A stretch of DNA of 21,944 nt from NCBI GenBank assembly GCA_944391255.1, contig CALXSW010000134.1:1-21944 (forward strand), read 5' to 3'. The stretch comes from an uncultured Clostridia bacterium. Lineage in GTDB: Bacteria; Bacillota; Clostridia; UBA1381. Of the stretch, positions 1 through 8,238 are shown in pieces. The notes beneath the pieces were generated by a model. That model saw only the letters and a list, made by a program, of their open reading frames with translations. It did no database searches and was not told the DNA's origin. The position numbers and the translations under genes were made by a program. Each line of letters starts with the position of its first letter. The stretch's first letter is position 1.

Positions 1-332
1 TCGAGCTTTATATGATGCTGCATTTTAAGCTCTTCCGCCACGTCCTTTGATGTTACAGATCCAAAAAGCTTTCCGTTATCTCCAGCCTTTGCCTTTATAA
101 CGACTTCGATCTCCTTCATCTTTTCGACCTGCTTCTGCGCTTCTTCTGTCTCTGTCTTTATCTTATACGCCAAAGACTCCTGCTTTCCCTTCATTACGTT
201 TATATTTGACTTTGTAGCCTCCTCAGCCAATCCCTTCGGGAATAAGAAATTACGCGCATAACCGTCTGAAACGTTTATCATCTGTCCCTTTTTTCCCTGA
301 CCTTTTACATCCTGTTTTAATATTACCTGCAT
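1..332 (-). CDS. rplI: 50S ribosomal protein L9 (3' end outside window)
   Basis: Large-subunit ribosomal protein L9, which binds 23S rRNA at the base of the L1 stalk. The minus-strand frame opens with MQVILKQDVKGQGKKGQ and continues through DGYARNFLFPKGLA, the typical L9 N-terminal domain; a lysine/glutamate-rich connecting helix follows and then the start of the C-terminal domain. About 110 codons are visible of a usual length near 148, so the C-terminus lies before base 1. The start ATG ends at 332 and has an AAAGGAGAA ribosome-binding site about 6 nt upstream. It lies 56 nt downstream of gdpP on the same strand with no terminator between them, so the two are probably cotranscribed, an order common in Clostridia and Bacilli. 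Identity is near certain. Confidence 0.96.
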   Translation of the reverse strand, partial: MQVILKQDVKGQGKKGQMINVSDGYARNFLFPKGLAEEATKSNINVMKGKQESLAYKIKTETEEAQKQVEKMKEIEVVIKAKAGDNGKLFGSVTSKDVAEELKMQHHIKL

Positions 333-388
333 TTTATTCTTCTCCTTTACAGTTATTTATATCTTTTTCCATAATTTAAATAAGAACA

Positions 389-2401
389 TCACTGGCTTTC
401 CGCAACGTATGCTTTTACAGCCTGTCCTATCTCATCTAACGCCTTTTCCATATCCGTATGCTTTATAATAGCACCGGCAACTGTCATATGACCGCCGCCG
501 CCAAGCTTTTCACATATCAGCTGAACATTTATATCGCCCAATGATCTTGCGCTCACACCTATACCGCCGTCTGACGGATACGCTACGACCGATGCGCGAA
601 CATTGTTCAAATTCAGCATTTCATCTGCTGCCTGCGATGCTATAACTCGCATATTTTTATCTTTTCTTGGCGCTCTTGCGACCGCTATCCCCGGTGATGC
701 CATAACAGCAGTGTCAACGATCTCCGCGCGCTTTGAATATTCGTCAAGCGACATTGAGAACATACGCCGTACCGAAACGGTATCGAGTCCAAGCTTTCTC
801 AGATACGATGCCGCCTCAAACGTTCTTACTCCTGTTTTTAGCATAAAATTCTTTGTGTCCATTATTATGCCTGTATAAAGACACTGCGCCTCCATTTTTG
901 TTACCTTGTTTCCAACGTCCATATAGTCGAGCATCTCTGTGACCATCTCGCATGTAGATGACGCGTAAGGCTCATGGTAAACAAGAGAACACGGACTTAT
1001 GAACTCAGTCGAGCGCCTGTGATGATCTATGAGAACGATCTTCTTCGTTCTCTCAAGCAGCCTTTTGTTAGGCAGCATTGACGGGCGGTGCGTGTCAAGA
1101 ATGACGAGAAGAGAATTTTCTGTTATCTCCTCAAGCACCTCGTTCTCATCAATGAACATCCCGCGGTATTCCTCTATATCCTTTATCTCATCATACATTT
1201 TCTGTATCGCGTTTGAAGCGTTGCGTTCAAGGACGATATACGGAGTCTTGCCGAGCGCTCTCGCCGCTCTCTGCAATCCTATAGCCGCTCCAAAGCAGTC
1301 AAAATCTGCAGCGTGATGTCCCATAAAAATAACGCTGTCGCTCTTTTTCACAAAATCCGCAAACGCAGACGCTACCGCTCTTGCCTTTACTCTTGTGCTT
1401 CGCTCGTATTCCTTATTCTTTCCTCCGTAGAAACGGAACTGAGTAAGATCCTTAACGCACACCTGATCGCCGCCTCTGCCGAGTGACATATCAAGCGCCG
1501 TTCTCGCGCTTACCTCGTTCGCGGCAAGATCACCGCCTGTGCCGATACCCATACTTATTGAAAGCTGGAAATTTACCGACTCAGTGATCTCACGGACCTT
1601 TTCTATAACATCGAATTTATTATTTATATATTTTTCCAGATATTTATGCTCAAAAACAGCAAAATACCTATCTCTGTCAGTCTTTTTTATAACCGCCTTT
1701 CCATCTCTGCCCCATGCGATTATAGCCGCTCTTATCTTTGAAACAACAGCGTCTACCACATCGTCATCTGTCTTTTGCGCGAACTCGTCGTAATTATCGA
1801 TATTGATGATAGCTATATCCGTTCTGTCATTCTCATACGCGTCCTCAAAATATTTTTCGCGGGTAACGTCTGTAAAATAAAAAAACACAGAATAATGCTC
1901 GCCTATCTGATTGGACATTATCTTATCCTTCAGCATACACCATTTGACTCTATATATATTGCCATCTGTCGAGCTTATCATTTTTTCTCCGTCTGGATGC
2001 TTTAAGACCTCTGACCATTTAAGGTCATGGATCGCGTTGTCAAGCATTTCATCTGGCAGTTTCTTATCCTTAAAAAGTGACAGAAACTTATTATTATACC
2101 ATTTTATCGTACCATCGATACTGCACACCGTCATCGGCAAAGGAATGCCTACTATCGCATTTTCCGATATACCGTTATCATCATCTATGATCCGGTGCAG
2201 ATACTGCATGACTGCCTTTTTTCGTTTAAAACGCAGAATAAAAATGTGCGTTAATATCAGTAATCCTATCCCCCCCTGTATTGATGCCATGACAAAGTTT
2301 CCCATAAAGAGCAATACAGCGGCACATATTACCAATATTCCCGCCGCGGCAAAAGCAGCCGTTATGTATTTGCGCATAATAAACGGATACGCCTTTTTCA
2401 T
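389..2401 (-). CDS. gdpP: GdpP-type cyclic-di-AMP phosphodiesterase (DHH/DHHA1)
   Basis: Membrane-bound phosphodiesterase that hydrolyses c-di-AMP to pApA. The 670-residue protein shows two N-terminal hydrophobic segments (about residues 10-55), a PAS-like region (about 80-180), a degenerate GGDEF domain (about 190-335, with DRDRYF where an active cyclase has GGDEF), then a DHH phosphoesterase domain with GHHAADFDCFG (361-371) and IDHHRR (458-463), and a DHHA1 domain ending in GGGGHMTVAGA (634-644). This order and length match the GdpP/YybT family. I chose the ATG at 2401 because it has GGAGGG just upstream; an in-frame ATG 27 nt earlier has no good ribosome-binding site. It sits between the MazG-like gene and rplI on the same strand. 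c-di-AMP controls potassium uptake and wall stress in Firmicutes, and trkA/trkH lie nearby in this window. Confidence 0.95.
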   Translation of the reverse strand: MKKAYPFIMRKYITAAFAAAGILVICAAVLLFMGNFVMASIQGGIGLLILTHIFILRFKRKKAVMQYLHRIIDDDNGISENAIVGIPLPMTVCSIDGTIKWYNNKFLSLFKDKKLPDEMLDNAIHDLKWSEVLKHPDGEKMISSTDGNIYRVKWCMLKDKIMSNQIGEHYSVFFYFTDVTREKYFEDAYENDRTDIAIINIDNYDEFAQKTDDDVVDAVVSKIRAAIIAWGRDGKAVIKKTDRDRYFAVFEHKYLEKYINNKFDVIEKVREITESVNFQLSISMGIGTGGDLAANEVSARTALDMSLGRGGDQVCVKDLTQFRFYGGKNKEYERSTRVKARAVASAFADFVKKSDSVIFMGHHAADFDCFGAAIGLQRAARALGKTPYIVLERNASNAIQKMYDEIKDIEEYRGMFIDENEVLEEITENSLLVILDTHRPSMLPNKRLLERTKKIVLIDHHRRSTEFISPCSLVYHEPYASSTCEMVTEMLDYMDVGNKVTKMEAQCLYTGIIMDTKNFMLKTGVRTFEAASYLRKLGLDTVSVRRMFSMSLDEYSKRAEIVDTAVMASPGIAVARAPRKDKNMRVIASQAADEMLNLNNVRASVVAYPSDGGIGVSARSLGDINVQLICEKLGGGGHMTVAGAIIKHTDMEKALDEIGQAVKAYVAESQ

Positions 2402-2449
2402 TGTTCCCTCCTGCCGGATCACCGGCATTTTATCATATTTTATACGATC

Positions 2450-2752
2450 TTATCTTTTTTTAATGTACCGTTTCAGCTCCGACATATCTCCGAATTCAGT
2501 TTCGAGCAGATGTGAATTTTCTTCGGCTATAGTCAGAAGATCCGTTATTCTCGCATCAAGCGTGCTATGAGATATCCCCAGATGCTTTGCGAGAATATAG
2601 CTTGTAGAAATTATCGCCGAAATGGAATTTTCCACGCTGCCGTAATCGGCAAGCTCATCATAATCGGCAAGTATTCTGTAAAGATTGGCGACTTCTCCGA
2701 GTATTTCTCCCTTGATACTCTCTATCGCCTTAAGGTTTGCTGCAAGATTCAT
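2450..2752 (-). CDS. MazG-like family protein
   Basis: Small 100-residue, largely helical protein. The pattern of a GEILGEVANLYRIL helix, a second helix ending in ILAKHLGIS, and a C-terminal end SELKRYIKKR agrees with the short MazG-like proteins found upstream of gdpP and rplI in many Clostridia. MazG proteins hydrolyse nucleoside triphosphates through clustered acidic residues, but I do not see a complete EExxE...ExxD metal motif here, so catalytic activity is doubtful and the real role is unknown. I chose the ATG at 2752 because GGAGGAAG lies 5-6 nt upstream; a longer frame with 14 extra hydrophobic residues lacks such a site. It is first in a minus-strand unit with gdpP and rplI. The family call rests on pattern recall and gene order. 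Confidence 0.72.
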   Translation of the reverse strand: MNLAANLKAIESIKGEILGEVANLYRILADYDELADYGSVENSISAIISTSYILAKHLGISHSTLDARITDLLTIAEENSHLLETEFGDMSELKRYIKKR

Positions 2753-2844
2753 TGTTCTTCCTCCTGATAATAAATAAATCAATATCAGATACACCCCGCG
2801 TAAACCTTTTCACCACCGCGCTTGTACTAATACAAACCCACTAT

Positions 2845-2873
2845 ATTTTAACACAATATTAATACAATGTCAA
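2845..2873 (-). promoter_or_regulatory. Sigma-A promoter for MazG-like/gdpP/rplI
   Basis: On the minus strand TTGACA (2868-2873) and TAAAAT (2845-2850) are separated by 17 nt. The expected start of transcription is near 2838, about 85 nt before the first ATG. It is divergent from the nad promoter, with the two -35 boxes about 50 bp apart. A near-palindrome, TTGTACTAATACAA (2822-2835), lies just downstream of the start point. Confidence 0.8.
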
Positions 2874-2912
2874 TAATGCACAAAAATAATTTGAACGAGC
2901 ATACCAATTTAG

Positions 2913-2940
2913 GTTTACAGCTGTATTGACAGGTGTAAAC
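2913..2940. promoter_or_regulatory. Probable NiaR operator of the nad operon
   Basis: An inverted repeat with 12-nt arms, GTTTACAGCTGT (2913-2924) and ACAGGTGTAAAC (2929-2940), matches at 11 of 12 positions around a 4-nt centre. The right arm covers most of the -35 box and part of the spacer of the nadA promoter, so a bound protein would block RNA polymerase. The operon's last gene encodes a NiaR-type repressor, so NiaR acting with nicotinic acid as corepressor is the natural candidate. Assigning this site to NiaR is inference from position and context. Confidence 0.72.
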
Positions 2941-2954
2941 TTTTAATGTATAAT
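2926..2954 (+). promoter_or_regulatory. Sigma-A promoter of nadA-nadB-nadC-niaR
   Basis: Perfect consensus TTGACA (2926-2931), a 17-nt spacer and TATAAT (2949-2954). Transcription should start near 2961, leaving a leader of about 79 nt before nadA. A promoter this strong would need tight repression, which fits the overlapping inverted repeat. Confidence 0.9.
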
Positions 2955-3039
2955 ATATTTTGTAAATTTAAGGCGCTTATGAAATATATTATAGATCATT
3001 ACCGTATGCGCCGAATACATTGAAAAAGGAGCGTTTAAT

Positions 3040-3948
3040 ATGGATAATATTATCCAAAAAATAGAACAGCTGAAAAAAGAAAAAAATGCTGTTATTCTCG
3101 CGCACTACTACTGCCCGGGAGATGTACAGGCTCTGGCTGATCATGTTGGGGATTCTTTTTATCTCGCTAAAGTCGCCAAGGGAACTTCAGCTGATATCAT
3201 AGTTTTTGCCGGTGTTAAATTCATGGGCGAAAGCGCAAAAATTCTCAATCCCGATAAAAAGGTGCTGATGCCTGCCGCTGATGCCGACTGCCCTATGGCG
3301 CATATGGCGACTGTTGAGGACGTGGCAAAGGTTAGAGCGCAGTATCCGGATGCGGCTGTAGTATGCTATATAAATTCTACCGCGGAATTAAAATGCGTTA
3401 GTGACGTATGCGTAACATCGGCAAACGCGCCAAAGATCGCCAAAGCTCTTCCAAATAAGCGGATAATGTTTATCCCTGATGACAATCTTGGCAAGCATAT
3501 TTCAAAAACAGTCACCGACAAGGAGTTTATTTTTAACAACGGATATTGCCCTATACATGCCGCATTTGACGAGGAAGAGCTGTTATCTGAAAAGGCTGCT
3601 CATCCTGACGCCGTTGTATGCTCTCATCCTGAAAGCAGAGAATGTATACTTAAACATTCTGATTATATAGGCTCTACATCAGGCATCATAAAATATGTAA
3701 CTGATTCTGACGCAAAGGAATTTATAATCTGCACAGAAGTCGGGATAGACTATGAGCTGACCACAAAAAATCCGGATAAGAAATTCTACTATGTCGGCGC
3801 AAAATGCGTGTGCAAGGACATGAAGCTGAACACGCCTGAATCTATACTGCGCGTGCTTGAAACAGAAGAAAATGAAGTGTTGATAAGCGATGAGATCAGA
3901 GAAAAAGCGCTCATTCCGCTTGAAAGAATGCTTGAGCTTGCTGAATAA
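3040..3948 (+). CDS. nadA: Quinolinate synthase NadA
   Basis: Condenses iminoaspartate with dihydroxyacetone phosphate to make quinolinate, the second step of de novo NAD synthesis, using an oxygen-sensitive [4Fe-4S] cluster. The 302-residue protein has the family's HYYCPGDVQALADHVGDS stretch (22-39), DADCPMA with the first cluster cysteine C84, YCPIHA with C170, and a C-terminal CVCKDMK where C256 or C258 supplies the third ligand. INSTAELK (111-118) and GSTSG (211-215) are also typical. The length is normal for the short, cluster-bearing clostridial form. AAAAGGAG precedes the ATG. It opens a four-gene unit: nadB follows after 14 nt and supplies the unstable iminoaspartate. Confidence 0.97.
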   Translation: MDNIIQKIEQLKKEKNAVILAHYYCPGDVQALADHVGDSFYLAKVAKGTSADIIVFAGVKFMGESAKILNPDKKVLMPAADADCPMAHMATVEDVAKVRAQYPDAAVVCYINSTAELKCVSDVCVTSANAPKIAKALPNKRIMFIPDDNLGKHISKTVTDKEFIFNNGYCPIHAAFDEEELLSEKAAHPDAVVCSHPESRECILKHSDYIGSTSGIIKYVTDSDAKEFIICTEVGIDYELTTKNPDKKFYYVGAKCVCKDMKLNTPESILRVLETEENEVLISDEIREKALIPLERMLELAE

Positions 3949-3962
3949 AAAGAGGGTTCCAT

Positions 3963-5267
3963 ATGAAAATAACTACTGATATTCTTATTGTGGGAACAGG
4001 CGTTTCGGGTCTATACTGTGCCCTTAACCTGCCTGATGACAAGGATATTCTTATGATAACAAAATCAACTGTCGAGGAAAACGACTCATTTCTCGCTCAA
4101 GGCGGAATATGCATGCTGAAAAATGACGATGATTACGACAGCTATTTTGAAGACACGATGCGCGCCGGACACTACGAAAACAGAAAAGAATCTGTTGATA
4201 TAATGATAAGAAGCTCACAGGATATAATAAAAGATCTTATCGATTACGGTGTTGACTTCCAGCGCAACGAGGACGGCTCGCTCGCTTTCACAAAAGAGGG
4301 CGCTCACTCCACTCCGAGAATATGTTTCCACGAGGACACAACAGGAAAAGAGATCACTTCAACGCTGCTTGAGGCGGCAAAGAAAAAGAAAAACATCAAG
4401 ATCATAGAAAATCTCACTATGGTAGATATAATAGAAGACAACAAGAGATGTGTGGGAATAGTGGCAAAGCACGAAAACGGCGCTCTGACAGAGATCGACG
4501 CGCGATTTACCGTTCTCGCGACAGGCGGAGTCGGCGGATTGTATTCACACAGCACAAATTTTCCGCATCTCACAGCTGACAGCCTTGCCATAGCGCTGAA
4601 ACACGGTATCGAGCTTGAAAATATAGACTATATCCAGATACATCCGACAACATTATATTCGCGTAAACGCGGCAGACGCTTTTTGATCTCGGAGTCGGTA
4701 CGCGGAGAAGGAGCTTTTCTTTTCAACTCGCATATGGAAAGATTTGTAGACGAGCTGCTGCCGCGCGATATAGTCGCTGACGCTATAAAAAAACAGATGG
4801 AAAAGGACGGCAAGCCTTATGTCTGGCTTTCGATGAAGCCTATTCCAAAAGAGGATATATTGTCGCACTTCCCTAACATATACAAAACATGCAAGCAGGA
4901 AGGTTACGACGTCACAAAAGAATGTATCCCTGTAGTTCCGGCTCAGCACTATTTTATGGGCGGTATACATGTTGACAAATATTCAGCCACATCTTTTGAC
5001 ACGCTCTATGCGGTAGGAGAAACGGCTTGTAACGGTGTGCACGGAAAAAACAGGCTTGCGAGCAACTCACTTCTTGAAAGCCTTGTATTTGCAAAACGCG
5101 CCGCCGGCAGGATCGCTGAAACATTTGATGACTATGACGCGGTGACTCCTGATATAAATATAAGTGATTACATAAACTGCGAAAAAGATTATGCCGATAT
5201 AGTAAAAAAAGAAATAGAAAGGATGAGAATATATCATGAACAACATAACAATGCTGATGAATGCTGA
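3963..5267 (+). CDS. nadB: L-aspartate oxidase NadB (short form)
   Basis: FAD enzyme that oxidises L-aspartate to iminoaspartate for NadA; in anaerobes fumarate is the likely electron acceptor. The N-terminal Rossmann motif GTGVSG (11-16) is followed by SFLAQGGI, an HEDTTGKE segment, IQIHPTTLY, RGEGAF, HYFMGGIHVD, and the FAD-closing stretch NGVHGKNRLASNSLLES, all hallmarks of the NadB branch of the succinate dehydrogenase/fumarate reductase flavoprotein family. At 434 residues it lacks much of the C-terminal helical domain seen in the roughly 540-residue enterobacterial enzyme; I take this as a compact variant because the frame is clean and the neighbours are intact. AGAGGG lies upstream of the ATG. 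Its 3' end overlaps nadC by 32 nt. Confidence 0.96.
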   Translation: MKITTDILIVGTGVSGLYCALNLPDDKDILMITKSTVEENDSFLAQGGICMLKNDDDYDSYFEDTMRAGHYENRKESVDIMIRSSQDIIKDLIDYGVDFQRNEDGSLAFTKEGAHSTPRICFHEDTTGKEITSTLLEAAKKKKNIKIIENLTMVDIIEDNKRCVGIVAKHENGALTEIDARFTVLATGGVGGLYSHSTNFPHLTADSLAIALKHGIELENIDYIQIHPTTLYSRKRGRRFLISESVRGEGAFLFNSHMERFVDELLPRDIVADAIKKQMEKDGKPYVWLSMKPIPKEDILSHFPNIYKTCKQEGYDVTKECIPVVPAQHYFMGGIHVDKYSATSFDTLYAVGETACNGVHGKNRLASNSLLESLVFAKRAAGRIAETFDDYDAVTPDINISDYINCEKDYADIVKKEIERMRIYHEQHNNADEC

Positions 5268-6087
5268 CGAGCTTATTATGAGCGCGTTAAGAGAAGATAT
5301 AACAAGCGAGGACGTCACAACGAACGCCGTAATGCCTGTTTACAAAAAAGGTCAGGTTGATCTCATATGCAAAGAGGACGGTATCTTAGCCGGACTTGAG
5401 GTATTTAAAAGAGTTTTCACATTGCTCGACTCTGAAACTGAATTTGAAATGACAGTATCAGACGGCGACAGCGTAAAAAAGGGCGATAAGCTCGGAACTA
5501 TAACAGGCGATATACGCGTTCTTCTTTCGGGCGAGAGAACGGCTCTCAACTATTTGCAGAGAATGAGCGGTATTGCGACATATACAAATTCTATCGTCAA
5601 GCTGCTCGAAGGCACAAAAACAAAGCTTCTTGACACAAGAAAAACAACACCTAATATGAGAATATTCGAAAAATATGCTGTAAAAGCAGGCGGCGCATGC
5701 AATCACCGCTATAATCTTTCAGACGGCATACTTCTTAAGGATAACCATATAGGCGCTGCCGGTTCTATAACAAACGCTGTCAGAATGGCAAAGGAATACG
5801 CGCCGTTCGTAAGAAAGATAGAGGTTGAAACAGAAACTCTTGATCAGGTAAAAGAGGCAGTAGAGGCAGGCGCTGACATAATAATGCTTGACAATATGAC
5901 GCACGAAATGATGAAAGAGGCAATAGCGCTTATAGACGGACGCGCCGAAACAGAATGCAGCGGCAATGTCACAAAAGAGAACGCCGCATCACTCGCAGAT
6001 CTTGGCGTTGACTATATATCAAGCGGCGCGCTTACACACAGCGCTCCTATAATGGATCTTTCACTTAAAAATCTCCACGCTATTTGA
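5236..6087 (+). CDS. nadC: Nicotinate-nucleotide pyrophosphorylase (carboxylating) NadC
   Basis: Quinolinate phosphoribosyltransferase: quinolinate plus PRPP gives nicotinate mononucleotide, CO2 and pyrophosphate. The 283-residue protein has REDITSEDVTT near the N-terminus, LNYLQRMSGIAT, the substrate-binding LLDTRKTTPNMR, KAGGACNHRYNLSDGILLKDNHI, and VETETLDQVKEAVEAGADIIMLDNM of the barrel domain; the length is usual. I kept the ATG at 5236, which overlaps nadB by 32 nt, because the family normally has 10-20 residues before the REDI motif and an AGGA sequence lies about 13 nt upstream; in-frame ATGs at 5251 and 5257 are possible, while 5278 would truncate the first helix. Overlap with nadB suggests coupled translation. 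Confidence 0.97.
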   Translation: MNNITMLMNADELIMSALREDITSEDVTTNAVMPVYKKGQVDLICKEDGILAGLEVFKRVFTLLDSETEFEMTVSDGDSVKKGDKLGTITGDIRVLLSGERTALNYLQRMSGIATYTNSIVKLLEGTKTKLLDTRKTTPNMRIFEKYAVKAGGACNHRYNLSDGILLKDNHIGAAGSITNAVRMAKEYAPFVRKIEVETETLDQVKEAVEAGADIIMLDNMTHEMMKEAIALIDGRAETECSGNVTKENAASLADLGVDYISSGALTHSAPIMDLSLKNLHAI

Positions 6088-6107
6088 TCAGGATCGAGGT
6101 TGTATAA

Positions 6108-6623
6108 ATGAATACGAGCGAACGATTAAATAAAATCCTTGAACGTATTTCCAGCAGCGATATGCCGATTTCCGGAAGCAAGCTGTCCGGAGAATTCGGC
6201 GTAAGCCGTCAGATCATAGTAAAAGATATCTCCGCCCTTAAAGATATGGGAAACGATATAATCTCAACAACAAAGGGGTATATACTTCACAAAACTCCAA
6301 CGCCTGAGCGTATATTGAAAGTAGTGCATAAAGATGACGAGATAGGCACAGAGCTGAACACTATAATACGCAACGGCGGCAAAGTAAAAAATGTTTTTGT
6401 ATGGCACAAGATATACGGCAAGATAGAGGCTGAGCTTACGATCAACAACAAAAATGATATTGCCGAATACCTTGAAAGCCTTAAAACCGGACGATCAAGT
6501 CCGCTAAAAAATGTTACAAGCAATTATCACTATCACACCATAACAGCCGATTCAGAGGCGACTCTTGACAAGATCTCGAAAGCGCTCGATGATATAGGTT
6601 TTCTTGTGACAGATGATGAATAA
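6108..6623 (+). CDS. niaR: NiaR-family transcriptional repressor (HTH + 3H domain)
   Basis: Niacin-responsive repressor of NAD synthesis and niacin uptake genes. The 171-residue protein has an N-terminal winged helix-turn-helix (about 5-60, with SGEFGVSRQIIVKDISALK as helix-turn-helix) and a C-terminal 3H domain named for conserved histidines; candidates here are H74, H100, H141 and H143, with E82 as a possible further metal ligand. Family members bind a divalent metal and use nicotinic acid as corepressor. It follows nadC by 20 nt with GAGG upstream of the ATG and is last in the nadABC unit. The inverted repeat over the nadA promoter would make the operon, and the repressor itself, self-controlled. 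The family call is strong; the ligand is known only from relatives. Confidence 0.93.
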   Translation: MNTSERLNKILERISSSDMPISGSKLSGEFGVSRQIIVKDISALKDMGNDIISTTKGYILHKTPTPERILKVVHKDDEIGTELNTIIRNGGKVKNVFVWHKIYGKIEAELTINNKNDIAEYLESLKTGRSSPLKNVTSNYHYHTITADSEATLDKISKALDDIGFLVTDDE

Positions 6624-6639
6624 ATTTTCCATAATATTA

Positions 6640-6686
6640 CGCAGAGCCGCGATCAGTCTGTATTCCGGCTCTGCGTTTTTATTTTT
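6640..6686 (+). terminator. Intrinsic terminator of the nad operon
   Basis: A 10-bp perfect stem, CGCAGAGCCG (6640-6649) with CGGCTCTGCG (6666-6675), a 16-nt loop and TTTTTATTTTT on the plus strand. It begins 16 nt after the niaR stop codon. Confidence 0.93.
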
Positions 6687-6717
6687 GGTCTTTTGTAAAC
6701 GATTTATGAACTTTGTA

Positions 6718-6746
6718 TTGTGTTTTATGCTTATTTATGATATAAT
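6718..6746 (+). promoter_or_regulatory. Candidate sigma-A promoter of trkA-trkH
   Basis: TTGTGT (6718-6723), a 17-nt spacer and a perfect TATAAT (6741-6746). The leader to trkA would be about 74 nt, too short for the c-di-AMP (ydaO-type) riboswitch known from other potassium genes, and I see no such fold in it. Confidence 0.68.
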
Positions 6747-6826
6747 CTAATAAATATATATCTAATATTTGATAATGACTATAATTATGATGCTTTTTAT
6801 ATAAAGCGATCAGGAGGAATTTTTAA

Positions 6827-8233
6827 ATGTCAATATTTGATAAATTGGTAAATATTACCCACAAAGGACTTAAGATCATTATTATCGGCGGCGGAAAAAT
6901 AGGATCTACTCTTGCTGACAAGCTTACCCTTGAAGGCAATGACATTACCGTTATCGACAATGATCCTGACGTTGTGGAAGAGCTTTCGGCAACGCTTGAT
7001 ATACGCGGAATACACGGAAACGGCTCAAGCTACACTACGCTTATGGACGCCGGAATAGAGTCAGCTGATCTTCTGATCGCGGTCACAGCGTCTGACGAGC
7101 TTAATCTGCTTTGCTGCGCTCTCGCAAAAAAGGTCGGCAACTGCGCTTCAATAGCCAGAGTGCGAAATCCTGACTATAGCGAAGAACTAAGCTATTTAAG
7201 AGATAGACTCGACATTTCTCTTATAATAAATCCGGAACTTGAAGTCGCACGCGAAATAACCCGTCTTCTTCACTTCCCTTCGGCTATATCGGTAAACTCA
7301 TTTGCCAGAGGCAGCGTTGATATAATAAAATTCAAGATACCCGCTGAAAATATTCTGGACAATTTGACAATATCAGAGTTTCAGCACAGGTATAAATTCA
7401 ATCTTCTTATATGCGTTGTCGAACGCAATGGGGTGCTGACGATCCCTGACGGTGATTTCTGTCTTAGATCGGGAGATATAATTTCATTTATTTCCACTCC
7501 AAAAGTTGCGTACAGTTTCTTTAAAAAGATACATCTTGAAAGCCGAAAGGTCAATTCAGCTATTATCGTAGGAGGCGGAAAAACATCATATTATCTCGCA
7601 AAAAGCCTTATGCAGTCAGGCATAAGCGTAAAGATAATAGAACAGGACGAGGCGCGCTGTACAGAGCTCAGCTCTCTGCTCCCTGAAAGCCTTATAATCG
7701 TCAATGGCAACGGAACTGAGGAATCACTGCTCATGCAGGAGAATTTGTCACAGACCGGCGCATTGATACCACTCACAGGAATAGATGAGGAAAATATCCT
7801 GCTCACACTTTACGCGCTTAGGATAGCACCGAATATAAAGGCTGTAACTAAAGTGAACCGCACGAATTTCTCAAGCGTTATAAACGAGCTTGATCTCGGC
7901 AGCGTTGTATACCCGCGCCATCTCGTAGCTGAAATAATCGTTAAATATGTGCGCGCAAAGAAAAATTCATTGGGAAGTAATATAGAAACGCTTTACTATA
8001 TGTATGATGAAAGAGTAGAAGCTCTGGAATTTAATATAAGCAGTAACAGCGATTTTCTCAATATACCGTTAAAAAATCTTAAGCTCAAAAAGCGGCTATT
8101 GATAGCGTCTATAACGAGAAACGGCAGAGCGATCATACCTGGAGGCGACGACGTTCTGAAACTTGGCGATTCAGTCATAATCGTTACAACAAATAAAGGC
8201 TACAGTGAGCTTAATGATATATTTGAGGGGTAA
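6827..8233 (+). CDS. trkA: Trk potassium uptake regulator TrkA (two RCK repeats)
   Basis: Cytoplasmic nucleotide-binding subunit that gates the TrkH potassium channel-like transporter. The 468 residues form two tandem RCK_N/RCK_C halves. The first Rossmann motif is GGGKIG (21-26) followed by TVIDND (41-46); the second, GGGKTS (249-254), lacks the last glycine, so its nucleotide binding may differ. RCK_C domains lie at about 150-235 and 380-468, each with a GDxI/V strand (SGDIISF, LGDSVIIV). About 14 residues precede the first strand, a short extension that keeps the only ATG with a good site: AGGAGGAA lies upstream. trkH starts 5 nt after the stop, so they form one operon. RCK_C domains of related potassium proteins bind c-di-AMP, whose hydrolase GdpP is encoded nearby; this link is inference. 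Confidence 0.95.
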   Translation: MSIFDKLVNITHKGLKIIIIGGGKIGSTLADKLTLEGNDITVIDNDPDVVEELSATLDIRGIHGNGSSYTTLMDAGIESADLLIAVTASDELNLLCCALAKKVGNCASIARVRNPDYSEELSYLRDRLDISLIINPELEVAREITRLLHFPSAISVNSFARGSVDIIKFKIPAENILDNLTISEFQHRYKFNLLICVVERNGVLTIPDGDFCLRSGDIISFISTPKVAYSFFKKIHLESRKVNSAIIVGGGKTSYYLAKSLMQSGISVKIIEQDEARCTELSSLLPESLIIVNGNGTEESLLMQENLSQTGALIPLTGIDEENILLTLYALRIAPNIKAVTKVNRTNFSSVINELDLGSVVYPRHLVAEIIVKYVRAKKNSLGSNIETLYYMYDERVEALEFNISSNSDFLNIPLKNLKLKKRLLIASITRNGRAIIPGGDDVLKLGDSVIIVTTNKGYSELNDIFEG

Positions 8234-8238
8234 ATATA

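Noticed and set aside
1911..2570. 219-codon plus-strand frame opposite gdpP and the MazG-like gene
   Set aside because: It spans two well-supported minus-strand genes and their gap, shows no recognisable domain, is rich in S, I and R as expected from antisense reading, and lacks a ribosome-binding site.
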